Of a DNA stretch of 43,177 nt, positions 34,667-43,056 are shown in pieces (within the stretch, counting starts at the first letter, position 1; the number at the start of each line of letters is the position of its first letter). Origin of the DNA: Flavobacterium columnare NBRC 100251 = ATCC 23463 (GTDB lineage Bacteria > Bacteroidota > Bacteroidia > Flavobacteriales > Flavobacteriaceae). Under the pieces are notes generated by a model. That model saw nothing but the letters and a program-made list of their open reading frames with translations. It had not been told where the DNA came from and searched no databases. The translations under genes were made by a program, and so were the position numbers. Where the stretch lies: NCBI RefSeq assembly GCF_002530675.1, contig NZ_PCMX01000050.1, forward strand, positions 1 through 43,177, given 5' to 3'.

Positions 34667-35812
34667 ATGCAACAAATGGAGAGAATTATTTTTGTTTTAA
34701 AGGATTTTTATTTTTCAATTTCGGAATTGCCTCCTGTGTTACAATTGGCAATGGTTTTAAGCTTTGTTTTTATTTGTGTGTATATTATAACTTTTCTTAA
34801 TTTAATTTATTTGAATTGGGAGAAAAAATCAGTAGCTATTCAAAAAAAGACCCTTAATTTAATTTATTTACAAAAAATAAAAGAAATAGTATATTCTCCT
34901 AAAGAATATACACTAGAAGATATTAAGCTTGTTTTTGAAAATAAAAAGGATTTTAAAAAAACACATAAATTATTAATTACAGAAACGATTATTGAATTGA
35001 TAGCTGAAGATGAGGTATATGATTTGCATAATTTTAATGAAATATTGTATTTTTTTGATTTAAAGTCCTTTTGGGAGGAACGATTATTAAAAGGAAATCT
35101 TAAAACCAAGTTAGAAGGATTATCACAAATTATAAAATTAAGATTAACGATATCAGAATCTGTTATTATTTCCTTAGTTTACGATAAAAACGAGGCTTTG
35201 CGTAAAAAAGCTAGGAAAGCCTATATTTATTTAAGTAAACATGATCCCTTTCGTTTTTTTAATGAAGATTTTGATAGTGAATTTACGGAATGGGATAAAA
35301 TTCAAATCCATGAAATCCTTTTAAAAAGAGCAAAGGAATTTATACCCAATTTTGCTCAGTGGATTACCAGAACAGAAAATATAGATTTAAAATGTTTTTT
35401 TATATATGAAACATCTTTTTATAAACAACAAGAAAATTTACCTTTTCTATTAACACTTTTAACACAAACTACAAATTCTAAAGTTCGGAAGGCCTTGATA
35501 GAAGCAATAGGAGTTCTTCAAAACAATAATATAGAAGATGCTTTAATTGCAAATTATGACTTTGAACCTATATCAGTTCAACACAGTATTATAAAAACAG
35601 TTACAGAAACAAAACCAGATAATGGATTAGAGTTTTTGAGATCTGCTTTTTATAAAACCTTTGATACTAGTTTGAAGATTAGAATAGGACGCGCTATTTA
35701 TAATTACGATAATGAAGGGGTAAATTTGATTAACGAAATGGAATCCAAAATTGATGATGGTTTTGAAAATTTAATTTTCAAACACATTAAAAACCCACTA
35801 ATAAAAGTTTAA
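34667..35812 (+). CDS. Membrane-anchored HEAT-like repeat protein
   Basis: The 381-aa protein has one N-terminal transmembrane helix (about residues 23-46, LQLAMVLSFVFICVYIITFLNLIYL). A cytoplasmic all-helical part follows, with HEAT-like helical pairs such as LVYDKNEALRKKARKAYIYL, LTQTTNSKVRKALIEAIGVLQNNNIEDALI and ISVQHSIIKTVTETKPDNGLEFLRSAF. It could be a scaffold for the glycosyltransferase encoded 52 bases downstream (inference from operon position). A start at the ATG 34676 is equally possible. It is the first gene of a five-gene plus-strand operon that begins beyond the decayed methionine genes. Confidence 0.75.
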   Translation: MQQMERIIFVLKDFYFSISELPPVLQLAMVLSFVFICVYIITFLNLIYLNWEKKSVAIQKKTLNLIYLQKIKEIVYSPKEYTLEDIKLVFENKKDFKKTHKLLITETIIELIAEDEVYDLHNFNEILYFFDLKSFWEERLLKGNLKTKLEGLSQIIKLRLTISESVIISLVYDKNEALRKKARKAYIYLSKHDPFRFFNEDFDSEFTEWDKIQIHEILLKRAKEFIPNFAQWITRTENIDLKCFFIYETSFYKQQENLPFLLTLLTQTTNSKVRKALIEAIGVLQNNNIEDALIANYDFEPISVQHSIIKTVTETKPDNGLEFLRSAFYKTFDTSLKIRIGRAIYNYDNEGVNLINEMESKIDDGFENLIFKHIKNPLIKV

Positions 35813-35830
35813 TTTTTTAATAATAACTGT

Positions 35831-35863
35831 ATGTCAAAAAACTACGGAAACTATAACTATTAA
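35831..35863 (+). CDS. 10-codon ORF before the glycosyltransferase gene
   Basis: ATG at 35831 opens MSKNYGNYNY and stops at TAA 35861-35863, one base before the next ATG (35865). It may couple translation to the glycosyltransferase gene. In AT-rich DNA it may equally be chance, so it is a weak call. Confidence 0.2.
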   Translation: MSKNYGNYNY

Positions 35864-35864
35864 T

Positions 35865-37307
35865 ATGGCTGATATCTTTCAAAATCTGATTTTTCTCTAT
35901 GCCTCAATGCTTACCATAATATATTTTATGCTCATTGTTTATGGTTATAAAGAAATAAAAAAATACAAAGAAAATCAGAGCAAAGAAATGGATGAAGATT
36001 TCTTGAATACTCCTTTCGCTCCAGGTATTTCTATTGTAGCTCCTGCATATAACGAAGAAATGACAATAATTGATAACGTACACTCCATGCTTACTTTAAA
36101 TTATCCAAAATTTGAAGTAGTTATCGTTAATGACGGGAGTAAGGATAGTACATTAGAATTATTAATAGAAAATTTTCAGCTGGTTGAAACCCCCTTTGCC
36201 TACGTAGAAAAAATAAAAACCAAACCACTAAAAAGAATTTTAAAATCTACGAATCCAGCTTATTCTAAGTTGACGGTTGTAGATAAAGTAAATGGAGGTA
36301 CCAAGGCAGATGCCTCTAATGCGGGTATAAATGCTTCTAGTTATCCTTATTTCTTATGTACCGATGTAGATTGTATTTTATCTCGTGATGCACTTATCAA
36401 AATGATTAAACCCATCTTAATTAATAAAACACAAGTAATAGGAGTAGGTGCCACTTTGCGTATGGCTAACAGTTGTGTGATTCAAAATGGGGTAGTTACA
36501 CAAGTTAAAGTTCCTAGTAGAATTATTCCCCTTTTTCAAGAAGTAGAATATTTAAGAAGCTATTTAATAGGGAAAATGGGATGGTCAAGAATAAATGCCA
36601 TAGGTAATATATCAGGAGGATTAGGGATGTTTGATAAATCTGTAGTTATTGCTGCTGGAGGATATGATCCTTCATCACATGCAGAAGATATGGACTTAAC
36701 TACCCGTATCATAGGATATATGTGTAATTTTAATAAAGATTATAAAATTGTTCAGATACCCGATACCTGCTGTTGGACAGAAGGACCTCCTAATATTAAA
36801 ATATTAAATAGGCAAAGGACAAGATGGGCTCGTGGATTGCTGCAAATTTTTACAGTTCACAGAAAATACCTTTTCAATCCCAAATACAAACAATTAGGAA
36901 TGATTACCTTACCTTATACTTTGTTCTTCGAATTTTCGGCACCACTTATAGAACTAGTAGGGTATTTATACACGGCATACCTCTTAATCACTAGGGGAAT
37001 AAATTTTTATACTGCAAGCATAATGCTAACTTTTGTTTACTTGTTCGGAATTTGTCTTTCATTAATAACGATCTATCTAGATAAATTAGTACAAGAACAA
37101 TACAGAACCTTTAATGAATATTTAAAACTATGTTTTTTTACTTTAGTAGAACCTTTTATATATCATCCACTTATCGTTTTTTATAGCTTAAAAGGGTACG
37201 TAGATTTTTTATCACGTAAAAAATTCGAGTGGGGACAAATGACCCGTCAAGGTTTTGCACAAAATAAAACCACACCTACTACTGTAGAAAATCAAGAAGT
37301 TGAATAA
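35865..37307 (+). CDS. Family 2 polysaccharide synthase (PgaC/BcsA-like)
   Basis: This processive inner-membrane glycosyltransferase polymerises a nucleotide-sugar, probably into a beta-linked polysaccharide. There is one N-terminal helix (about residues 9-27). The GT-A domain has SIVAPAYNEE (56-64), VIVNDGS (Asp90), GGTKADASN (144-152), the CTDVDC motif (Asp167 and Asp169), AEDMD (273-277) and the processive QxxRW motif Q317-R-T-R-W321. Three or four C-terminal helices follow (about 345-445). At 480 aa it fits N-acetylglucosamine- or hyaluronan-type synthases; the sugar cannot be deduced. The TPR/barrel protein encoded 15 bases downstream is the likely export partner. Confidence 0.9.
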   Translation: MADIFQNLIFLYASMLTIIYFMLIVYGYKEIKKYKENQSKEMDEDFLNTPFAPGISIVAPAYNEEMTIIDNVHSMLTLNYPKFEVVIVNDGSKDSTLELLIENFQLVETPFAYVEKIKTKPLKRILKSTNPAYSKLTVVDKVNGGTKADASNAGINASSYPYFLCTDVDCILSRDALIKMIKPILINKTQVIGVGATLRMANSCVIQNGVVTQVKVPSRIIPLFQEVEYLRSYLIGKMGWSRINAIGNISGGLGMFDKSVVIAAGGYDPSSHAEDMDLTTRIIGYMCNFNKDYKIVQIPDTCCWTEGPPNIKILNRQRTRWARGLLQIFTVHRKYLFNPKYKQLGMITLPYTLFFEFSAPLIELVGYLYTAYLLITRGINFYTASIMLTFVYLFGICLSLITIYLDKLVQEQYRTFNEYLKLCFFTLVEPFIYHPLIVFYSLKGYVDFLSRKKFEWGQMTRQGFAQNKTTPTTVENQEVE

Positions 37308-37322
37308 TTGTATTAATAAAAA

Positions 37323-40088
37323 ATGATTTCAAAAAATTACCACTTATTACTAGTTCTTTTCCTATCAATATACTCCTTAAATGCCCAAGATACAATGGAA
37401 GATTATGCCATTATGGCTAAAAAATATTTTAAAAAGCAAGAATGGCAAAAAGCCAAAGACATTCTTGAAGAAGGATTAAAGCAAGATGAAACAGATTCTA
37501 ATCTCAGAATGCTTCTAGGTAGGTACTACTATGTAAAAAAAGACTTTCAAAACGCAAGATATCATTTGGTTAAATCCTTGCAATACGATAAAACAAATTT
37601 CGATGCAAAACAACTGCTTGTAAATGTAGAAATGAACTCTAAACACTATTCTAGTGCCATTTGTTACATAAATGAATTATTAGAAGTAAATCCCTATTGG
37701 AAACAATTATGGATAAAAAAAATAGAAATATACAGATTACAAGGGAATCTTACCGAAACAACCCGAATGCTAAAAAGATTAAATCAGATATACCCAGAAG
37801 ATGCCACTGTTCAAAAAGATTATATATACAATACACAACAAGAAATAACACGTCTTAAAAAAGAAGGAAAGTTTAATGAAGCCGTTACTTTAGCAGAAGA
37901 ATTAGTAAAAATAGATAACCAACAAGTTGATATTTACGTAGATATAATAAACAGCTTACTAACGGCTGGCGATAAAGAAAAAGCTCTTTTGTATGCTGAA
38001 AAAGGAATTCAAAAATTCCCAGAAAATAAGACCTATATCACTAAAAAAGTTGCCATTTTATCTGAAATGAATAGAAATGCAGAAGCATTAGAGTTTTTAA
38101 AAAGAAAGATGTCAAAAAAAAATGATTCTCAGCTTCAGAAAAGTTATGACGAATTAATAGTAGAATCAGCAAGAACCCAAAGTAATAATGATCCGTACAC
38201 ATTATATGGTAAAATTTTAGAAAAAAACCCAAAGGACGAAGAAGCACTAATCTATCTTCTAAATAACGCAATAAGTAAAGGATATTATAATGATGCACTT
38301 GATTTTATATCAAAAGCTAAAAAAATAAAAGGAGATACAAAAGAAATTTTATCAAAGGAATATTTTGTTTACAAACAACTAGGAAACGAATCAAAATCAA
38401 ATCAATTACTACAAAAATTGCATTCAAAATTCCCTAATGACTCCGATATTAGAGATGATTTTACAGCATTTCAGTATAAAACAGCCAAACAACTCATGCT
38501 AGAAGGAAATTATCTAGAGGCTATCGACTTATTGTACAGAGTTTCAAATCAAAGAAGACAAAATGATTATTACGAACCCGCAAAATTAGGTTTGTTTCAA
38601 TGTTACCTAAAAACAGGTTTGTATGACCAAGCCCTCCTTATTATCAATGATTTTTTAAAAGAAAAACCCAATGATGATGCTAGAAATTTAAAAAAAATAA
38701 ATGCCTTAGTAGCCTCTGAAGACTATACGAATGCGTTTGATATGTACTTACAACTAATAGAAAAATCTTCCGAACCTAAAAAAACAATATATGCAAATGG
38801 TTTCGAAGAAGAAGCATTAGCATTCATAAAAAAAGCAATAGAGGAACAAAATATAGAGGAAGCATACGAAGTACTCAAAAAAATACTGCTCGTAAAACCT
38901 ACTAGTAAATTAGGATTACAATACGCAATCAGTCTTGCTTATCAAATGGAAGACTATTTAGCTATGTTAGATGCCGCAAAACAAGCTACAACAATATATC
39001 CAGATAACTTACCATTTAAAGTAAAATTGGCAGAATCCTATACAGCGCAAAAAGAATATGATAAAGCTATTGCCCTTACTTTACCTCTTTTAGAAAAATT
39101 TCCACATAATAAATCACTAGTAAATGTATATACAGAAAATGCACGCATTAAAACCAAAGAACTAGTTAAGAAAAAACAACACAATGACGCGTTACAATTA
39201 ATAAATTCCGCTCTGTATTTTGATAAAAATAATAAAGATTTAAAATTTGATAAAGGGGTACTGCTAGAAACAAAAAAAGTTTTTGATTCAGCTTATTATT
39301 ATCAAAAACAATACGAACCTTCTCTTATGGAATTGTCAGATTTCAAAAAACATTTAGAAATACTAGAAAATAAAACCTTTAAAAATGAAATAGGAATATA
39401 TCATTTGAGAAGCAGAATTCAAGGAAGCCAAGAATATTCATCTATTTCTACAATAGAATACGCTCATAAAGGAAATAAAAACACCTATACTTTTCGATTA
39501 AATTATTCCGGTCGAGAAGAAGGAACAGGGATCCAACCCATAGTTGAGTGGTACCATCCCTTTAGTGATAAATTTTATGTTAGATTAAATACAGGATACG
39601 GAACGAAATATTTTTCTAAAATACAAACGCAAATATCACTATACAAAGCCTTTGGTGACGATTATGAGGCAGAACTAGGCATAGGTTTTAGACAATTACC
39701 AAGCCAGATCAATATGATTCAAGGAATTTTAGGTTTGTCAAAAAATGGGCAATCTATTCAGTGGAATGTAAAAGCAGGAATCTTTTCTATAGATAATACA
39801 CTGTTTTATAATGTCAGTACAGACAGTAGGTTTTATGTCTTTAACGAAAAAAGAAGTTGTATACAAGTAGTAGGAGCCGTAGGGACAGTTTCAGACTTGC
39901 AAACACTGAATTTTAATTTATACAATACTTGGAATGCTTTTAATACAATGGTAGGAGCTGGTCCAAAATATATGATAAATTCGAATTTTACAGTTGGGTT
40001 TCTCGGAAGCTGGAATACAATAAAAATAACGGAAAATAAGTATACCAATATGTATAACTTATACTTTCAAACCCAAATTTCGTTTTAA
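37323..40088 (+). CDS. TPR-repeat protein with YaiO-like outer-membrane barrel
   Basis: The 921-aa protein starts with a signal peptide (LNAQ near residue 21). About twenty TPR-type helical repeats follow (residues 25-680; for example AKKYFKKQEWQKAKDILEEGL and YDKAIALTLPLLEKFPHNKSL). It ends in a beta-barrel (about 690-921) with ELGIGFRQLP and a terminal phenylalanine, resembling the YaiO outer-membrane family. Large TPR domain plus barrel is the architecture of polysaccharide exporters such as PgaA and AlgK/AlgE. Next to a QxxRW synthase this suggests polymer guidance through the periplasm and across the outer membrane (inference). Confidence 0.85.
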   Translation: MISKNYHLLLVLFLSIYSLNAQDTMEDYAIMAKKYFKKQEWQKAKDILEEGLKQDETDSNLRMLLGRYYYVKKDFQNARYHLVKSLQYDKTNFDAKQLLVNVEMNSKHYSSAICYINELLEVNPYWKQLWIKKIEIYRLQGNLTETTRMLKRLNQIYPEDATVQKDYIYNTQQEITRLKKEGKFNEAVTLAEELVKIDNQQVDIYVDIINSLLTAGDKEKALLYAEKGIQKFPENKTYITKKVAILSEMNRNAEALEFLKRKMSKKNDSQLQKSYDELIVESARTQSNNDPYTLYGKILEKNPKDEEALIYLLNNAISKGYYNDALDFISKAKKIKGDTKEILSKEYFVYKQLGNESKSNQLLQKLHSKFPNDSDIRDDFTAFQYKTAKQLMLEGNYLEAIDLLYRVSNQRRQNDYYEPAKLGLFQCYLKTGLYDQALLIINDFLKEKPNDDARNLKKINALVASEDYTNAFDMYLQLIEKSSEPKKTIYANGFEEEALAFIKKAIEEQNIEEAYEVLKKILLVKPTSKLGLQYAISLAYQMEDYLAMLDAAKQATTIYPDNLPFKVKLAESYTAQKEYDKAIALTLPLLEKFPHNKSLVNVYTENARIKTKELVKKKQHNDALQLINSALYFDKNNKDLKFDKGVLLETKKVFDSAYYYQKQYEPSLMELSDFKKHLEILENKTFKNEIGIYHLRSRIQGSQEYSSISTIEYAHKGNKNTYTFRLNYSGREEGTGIQPIVEWYHPFSDKFYVRLNTGYGTKYFSKIQTQISLYKAFGDDYEAELGIGFRQLPSQINMIQGILGLSKNGQSIQWNVKAGIFSIDNTLFYNVSTDSRFYVFNEKRSCIQVVGAVGTVSDLQTLNFNLYNTWNAFNTMVGAGPKYMINSNFTVGFLGSWNTIKITENKYTNMYNLYFQTQISF

Positions 40089-40116
40089 ATCATTATTTAT
40101 ATAATCCTCTATTAAT

Positions 40117-42264
40117 ATGATGAGAGAAATATTTTCCTTTTATATTGCCCTATCTAAAATCTGTTTAGCAATAATTTTCTTTTTTGTATTATGTAGTTGT
40201 TCTTTAAAACCTTATACGGATTTAGAAGATGCAAAATTATATTCTGATAAATACAAAATAATCTTTGATTATAAAACTAAATTAGAAAATCTAGAAAAAG
40301 ATTATTTCTACAATGAATTAAAGAAAAGATCTTCAAACCCAGAAATAATATCTAAAGATAAAAACAAAGAAGGATTATTAATAAGAGTAGTTCTGTCTTC
40401 ACAACAAATGTTTGATTATCAGATAAAAATAGAAGATAAAAATGAAATTCAATTAATTGCAAACTCAGAAAAAAATCTAAAATGGCTATTTAATCAGTTT
40501 TTAAAAAAGCTAAGTATCCAAGATGATAGAATCAAAACGCAAGACTTATTTCCCGCTATTATAACCATAAAAGAAAGTACCGTTAGTTTTCCTTTTGAAT
40601 ACAGAGAACCTCATTTTAGTCCTGTTTTACAACCCAATGCAGATGTACTCTATAATTCTAATAACATTGAAAATGATTGGGGAATTTGGGGGCATAATTT
40701 AGGGAAATTACTAGCCAATGAAGGAAACATTCAAACATTTGCCTTAGTAGAAAATAAAAGAAATGCCTCACAAATCTGCTTTTCCTCAGAAGCAACCTAC
40801 AATTATATTAAAAATTATATAATAGATAATTTGGGTATTAATACGAATAAAAGGTATTCAGTTATGCTGGTTCCCAATGATAACAAGCTAGTTTGTTTGG
40901 ATCCCAGATGCAAACGATTAGGGAATACCCTTTCAAATGCAACACCTTCTGTTGTATATCTAATGGAAAAATTAGCAAAAGAATTTCCACAGTATAATTT
41001 TTTTACCACCGCTTATCTTACAACAGAAACACCTCCAGAAAAAGAACTTCCCAAAAACACAGGAGTAATGATCAGTACCATTAATTTTCCAAAAAATGTA
41101 TATTTTGAAAACAAACCGCAGGTAAACCCGTTTGAAGAAAAAATATTAAAATGGAAACAAAAAGTAAATAAAGTCTATTTATGGGACTATGCTTCTAATT
41201 TTGATGATTACCTAACACCATATCCACTTTTTTACAGATTACAAAAACAACTAGAGTATTTCAAAAAAATGGGTATAAAAGGTGTTTTTATAAATGGAAG
41301 CGGTTATGATTATACCAGTTTTCAAGGATTAAAAACATTCGTTATCTCTTCATTACTCATGGATTATAATCTAAAAATAGAAGATTTAGTAAAAAAATAC
41401 TTTAAACAAGAATTTCCTCAAAATCACCAGTTATTATCAGAATATTATATAGATTTTGAAAAAGCAGCAGAAAAAGAAAACCTCCCTTGCTCTCTTTACG
41501 AAAAAGGAAGTAAAAACATAAACGCGTCAAAATTTTTTAATTTTTACAATCAATTAAGTCAAACAATAGATTCTAGTCAACCCAAAGAAAAATCAAAAAT
41601 AAAAGAATTAATAACCGCTTTAAGTTTTACCTATCTAAAACTTTTATTAGAAAACGAACAAAACGGTTACTACATAATAGAAGAGAATACAATTAGTATA
41701 AAACCAGATGTAATACAAGCATACAATCGTTTGAAAAAATACACAAACTATGAAGGCTTAAAAAACTTTAAAGAACAAGACGGAGCTATTCAAGATTTTT
41801 TAAAAGAATTTGAAGAAAAAATTATAAAAAACAAACAACCATTAAATAAATTGTTAGGTAAAAAACTTGAAATACTATCAACCTTAGATGAAGATTATAC
41901 CAATATTAATATGCTAACAGATAATGCAATTGGCTTCATCTCTGATTATCATCATGGATGGTTCTTGACAAGTCAAGAAGATTTAGTAGTAAGACTTCCA
42001 AGTATAGAAGTTTCTAACGCCACTTTAAAAATAAATTTTTTAAATAATCCAAGTCTAAAAATATTCCTCCCAACAAAAATTCAAATTTATAAAAATGGAA
42101 ACTTATATACCGAATTAACAGACGATTCAGAATCTAAAAACGAAAAAAGAATTGGTGTTTTTAAAACAAAAATAGCCATTCATAAAAAAGAGGAAGTAAT
42201 GATAAAAGTAATAACGAATGCTAAAAATAAAAAAACCGCTTGCGATGAAATACAATTATTTTAA
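40117..42264 (+). CDS. DUF4838 glycoside-hydrolase-like lipoprotein
   Basis: This 715-aa protein has an N-terminal hydrophobic segment ending VLCS-Cys (about residues 12-28), a lipobox or signal region. The middle matches the DUF4838 type: RYSVMLVPNDN (about 246), then VYLWDYASNFDDYLTPYPLF (about 352-371), FKKMGIKGVFINGSG and LLMDYNLKIEDLVKKYF. This resembles the barrel of GH20/GH67-type hydrolases. A C-terminal beta-sandwich-like part (about 600-715) may bind carbohydrate. In the PNAG system the corresponding PgaB lipoprotein modifies and cleaves the polymer; this protein may play an analogous hydrolase role (inference). Catalytic residues were not identified. Confidence 0.75.
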   Translation: MMREIFSFYIALSKICLAIIFFFVLCSCSLKPYTDLEDAKLYSDKYKIIFDYKTKLENLEKDYFYNELKKRSSNPEIISKDKNKEGLLIRVVLSSQQMFDYQIKIEDKNEIQLIANSEKNLKWLFNQFLKKLSIQDDRIKTQDLFPAIITIKESTVSFPFEYREPHFSPVLQPNADVLYNSNNIENDWGIWGHNLGKLLANEGNIQTFALVENKRNASQICFSSEATYNYIKNYIIDNLGINTNKRYSVMLVPNDNKLVCLDPRCKRLGNTLSNATPSVVYLMEKLAKEFPQYNFFTTAYLTTETPPEKELPKNTGVMISTINFPKNVYFENKPQVNPFEEKILKWKQKVNKVYLWDYASNFDDYLTPYPLFYRLQKQLEYFKKMGIKGVFINGSGYDYTSFQGLKTFVISSLLMDYNLKIEDLVKKYFKQEFPQNHQLLSEYYIDFEKAAEKENLPCSLYEKGSKNINASKFFNFYNQLSQTIDSSQPKEKSKIKELITALSFTYLKLLLENEQNGYYIIEENTISIKPDVIQAYNRLKKYTNYEGLKNFKEQDGAIQDFLKEFEEKIIKNKQPLNKLLGKKLEILSTLDEDYTNINMLTDNAIGFISDYHHGWFLTSQEDLVVRLPSIEVSNATLKINFLNNPSLKIFLPTKIQIYKNGNLYTELTDDSESKNEKRIGVFKTKIAIHKKEEVMIKVITNAKNKKTACDEIQLF

Positions 42265-42796
42265 TTTCTTAAAAACGTGTTTATTTCAAGAAAGCCTATT
42301 GATTTTTTTATCTCTATTGTTTTTTATTAGTTGTGAAAAAGAAGGACAAATAACAACGATAGAAGTAAAAGACCCCAAAAGACATTATTTTCCAGTTGCA
42401 CAAGGAGAAAAACTTCATATCATATACCCAATCAAAAATATAGGAAAGAATTTGTTAGAAATAAAAGAAATCCAAACCTCATGCGGATGTATTATAGCGG
42501 ATGATTCCAATATAAAAAACATAGTGCCACAATCTACAGGCTATTTGCATTTTGAATATGATACCAATAAAAATACAGGATATGTACAACATCAGATTTA
42601 TGTATACGGTAATTTTCTCCCAAACTATAAAATAGAACTAAATTTTGATACCCATGTAGTACCAAATAGTTTACATTCAAAAGACTACGAGGAAATTTAT
42701 AAAGAAATTCAAGATTCTGAATTAGATATAGAAAAGCCAAACTATGGGCTAGAGAAACAAAAGAATTATTATACAGGCGATAACCCCGAAGAATGA
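42245..42796 (+). CDS. DUF1573 lipoprotein
   Basis: This small predicted lipoprotein (183 aa) has a hydrophobic stretch ending FFIS-Cys and then a DUF1573 immunoglobulin-like domain with the hallmark YPIKNIGKNLLEIKEIQTSCGCIIADD (PxxN..N.GxxPL..I..V.TSCGC pattern). Such domains are common in Bacteroidota envelope proteins of unknown role. The frame is open upstream to 42218, but the ATG at 42245 gives a normal lipoprotein signal peptide and a 20-base overlap with the DUF4838 gene. It ends the exopolysaccharide-like operon. Confidence 0.85.
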   Translation: MKYNYFNFLKTCLFQESLLIFLSLLFFISCEKEGQITTIEVKDPKRHYFPVAQGEKLHIIYPIKNIGKNLLEIKEIQTSCGCIIADDSNIKNIVPQSTGYLHFEYDTNKNTGYVQHQIYVYGNFLPNYKIELNFDTHVVPNSLHSKDYEEIYKEIQDSELDIEKPNYGLEKQKNYYTGDNPEE

Positions 42797-42910
42797 TGTA
42801 ATTTTTTCGGTAAACTAATTTATTTATAGATAATAAATAATGAAAATAGTTTAATACCTTTAAAGATTATGGAAATAAGATTTAATGTTTTAACTTAAAA
42901 AATAAGGTCT

Positions 42911-42918
42911 TGTATTTG
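42911..42918 (+). promoter_or_regulatory. Promoter-like -7 box of the Cys leader
   Basis: TGTATTTG matches TAnnTTTG at seven of eight positions and is followed by CC. The expected start near 42925 would leave only a few bases before the leader ATG, as is common for attenuated operons. Confidence 0.5.
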
Positions 42919-42928
42919 CCCTACAATT

Positions 42929-42982
42929 ATGAAAACAAATAGTAAAAATATCAACTGTTGTATGTGCTGTTCAAATTCTTGA
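42929..42982 (+). CDS. Cysteine-codon leader peptide (attenuator)
   Basis: This is a 17-residue ORF, MKTNSKNINCCMCCSNS. Four Cys codons and one Met codon are consecutive (TGT TGT ATG TGC TGT, 42956-42970). The TGA stop (42980-42982) overlaps GAGGAG (42981-42986), an exact copy of the terminator 3' arm (43043-43048). A ribosome stalled at the Cys codons leaves GAGGAG free to pair with CTTCTC (43030-43035) and block the terminator. A ribosome at the stop codon covers it and lets the terminator form. The design predicts induction on cysteine shortage. The regulated gene lies beyond the window; sulfate-assimilation or methionine genes are expected. Confidence 0.75.
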   Translation: MKTNSKNINCCMCCSNS

Positions 42983-43025
42983 GGAGCAAGATGGTTGTAT
43001 ATATAGTATAGTATCAAAAATCAGA

Positions 43026-43056
43026 AAAACTTCTCGCATTGTGAGGAGTTTTTTTT
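43026..43056 (+). terminator. Attenuator terminator of the Cys leader
   Basis: AAAACTTCTC (43026-43035) pairs with GAGGAGTTTT (43043-43052), ten pairs including one G-T, around a 7-base loop, followed by a run of eight T (43049-43056). It begins 43 bases after the leader stop codon. Confidence 0.85.
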
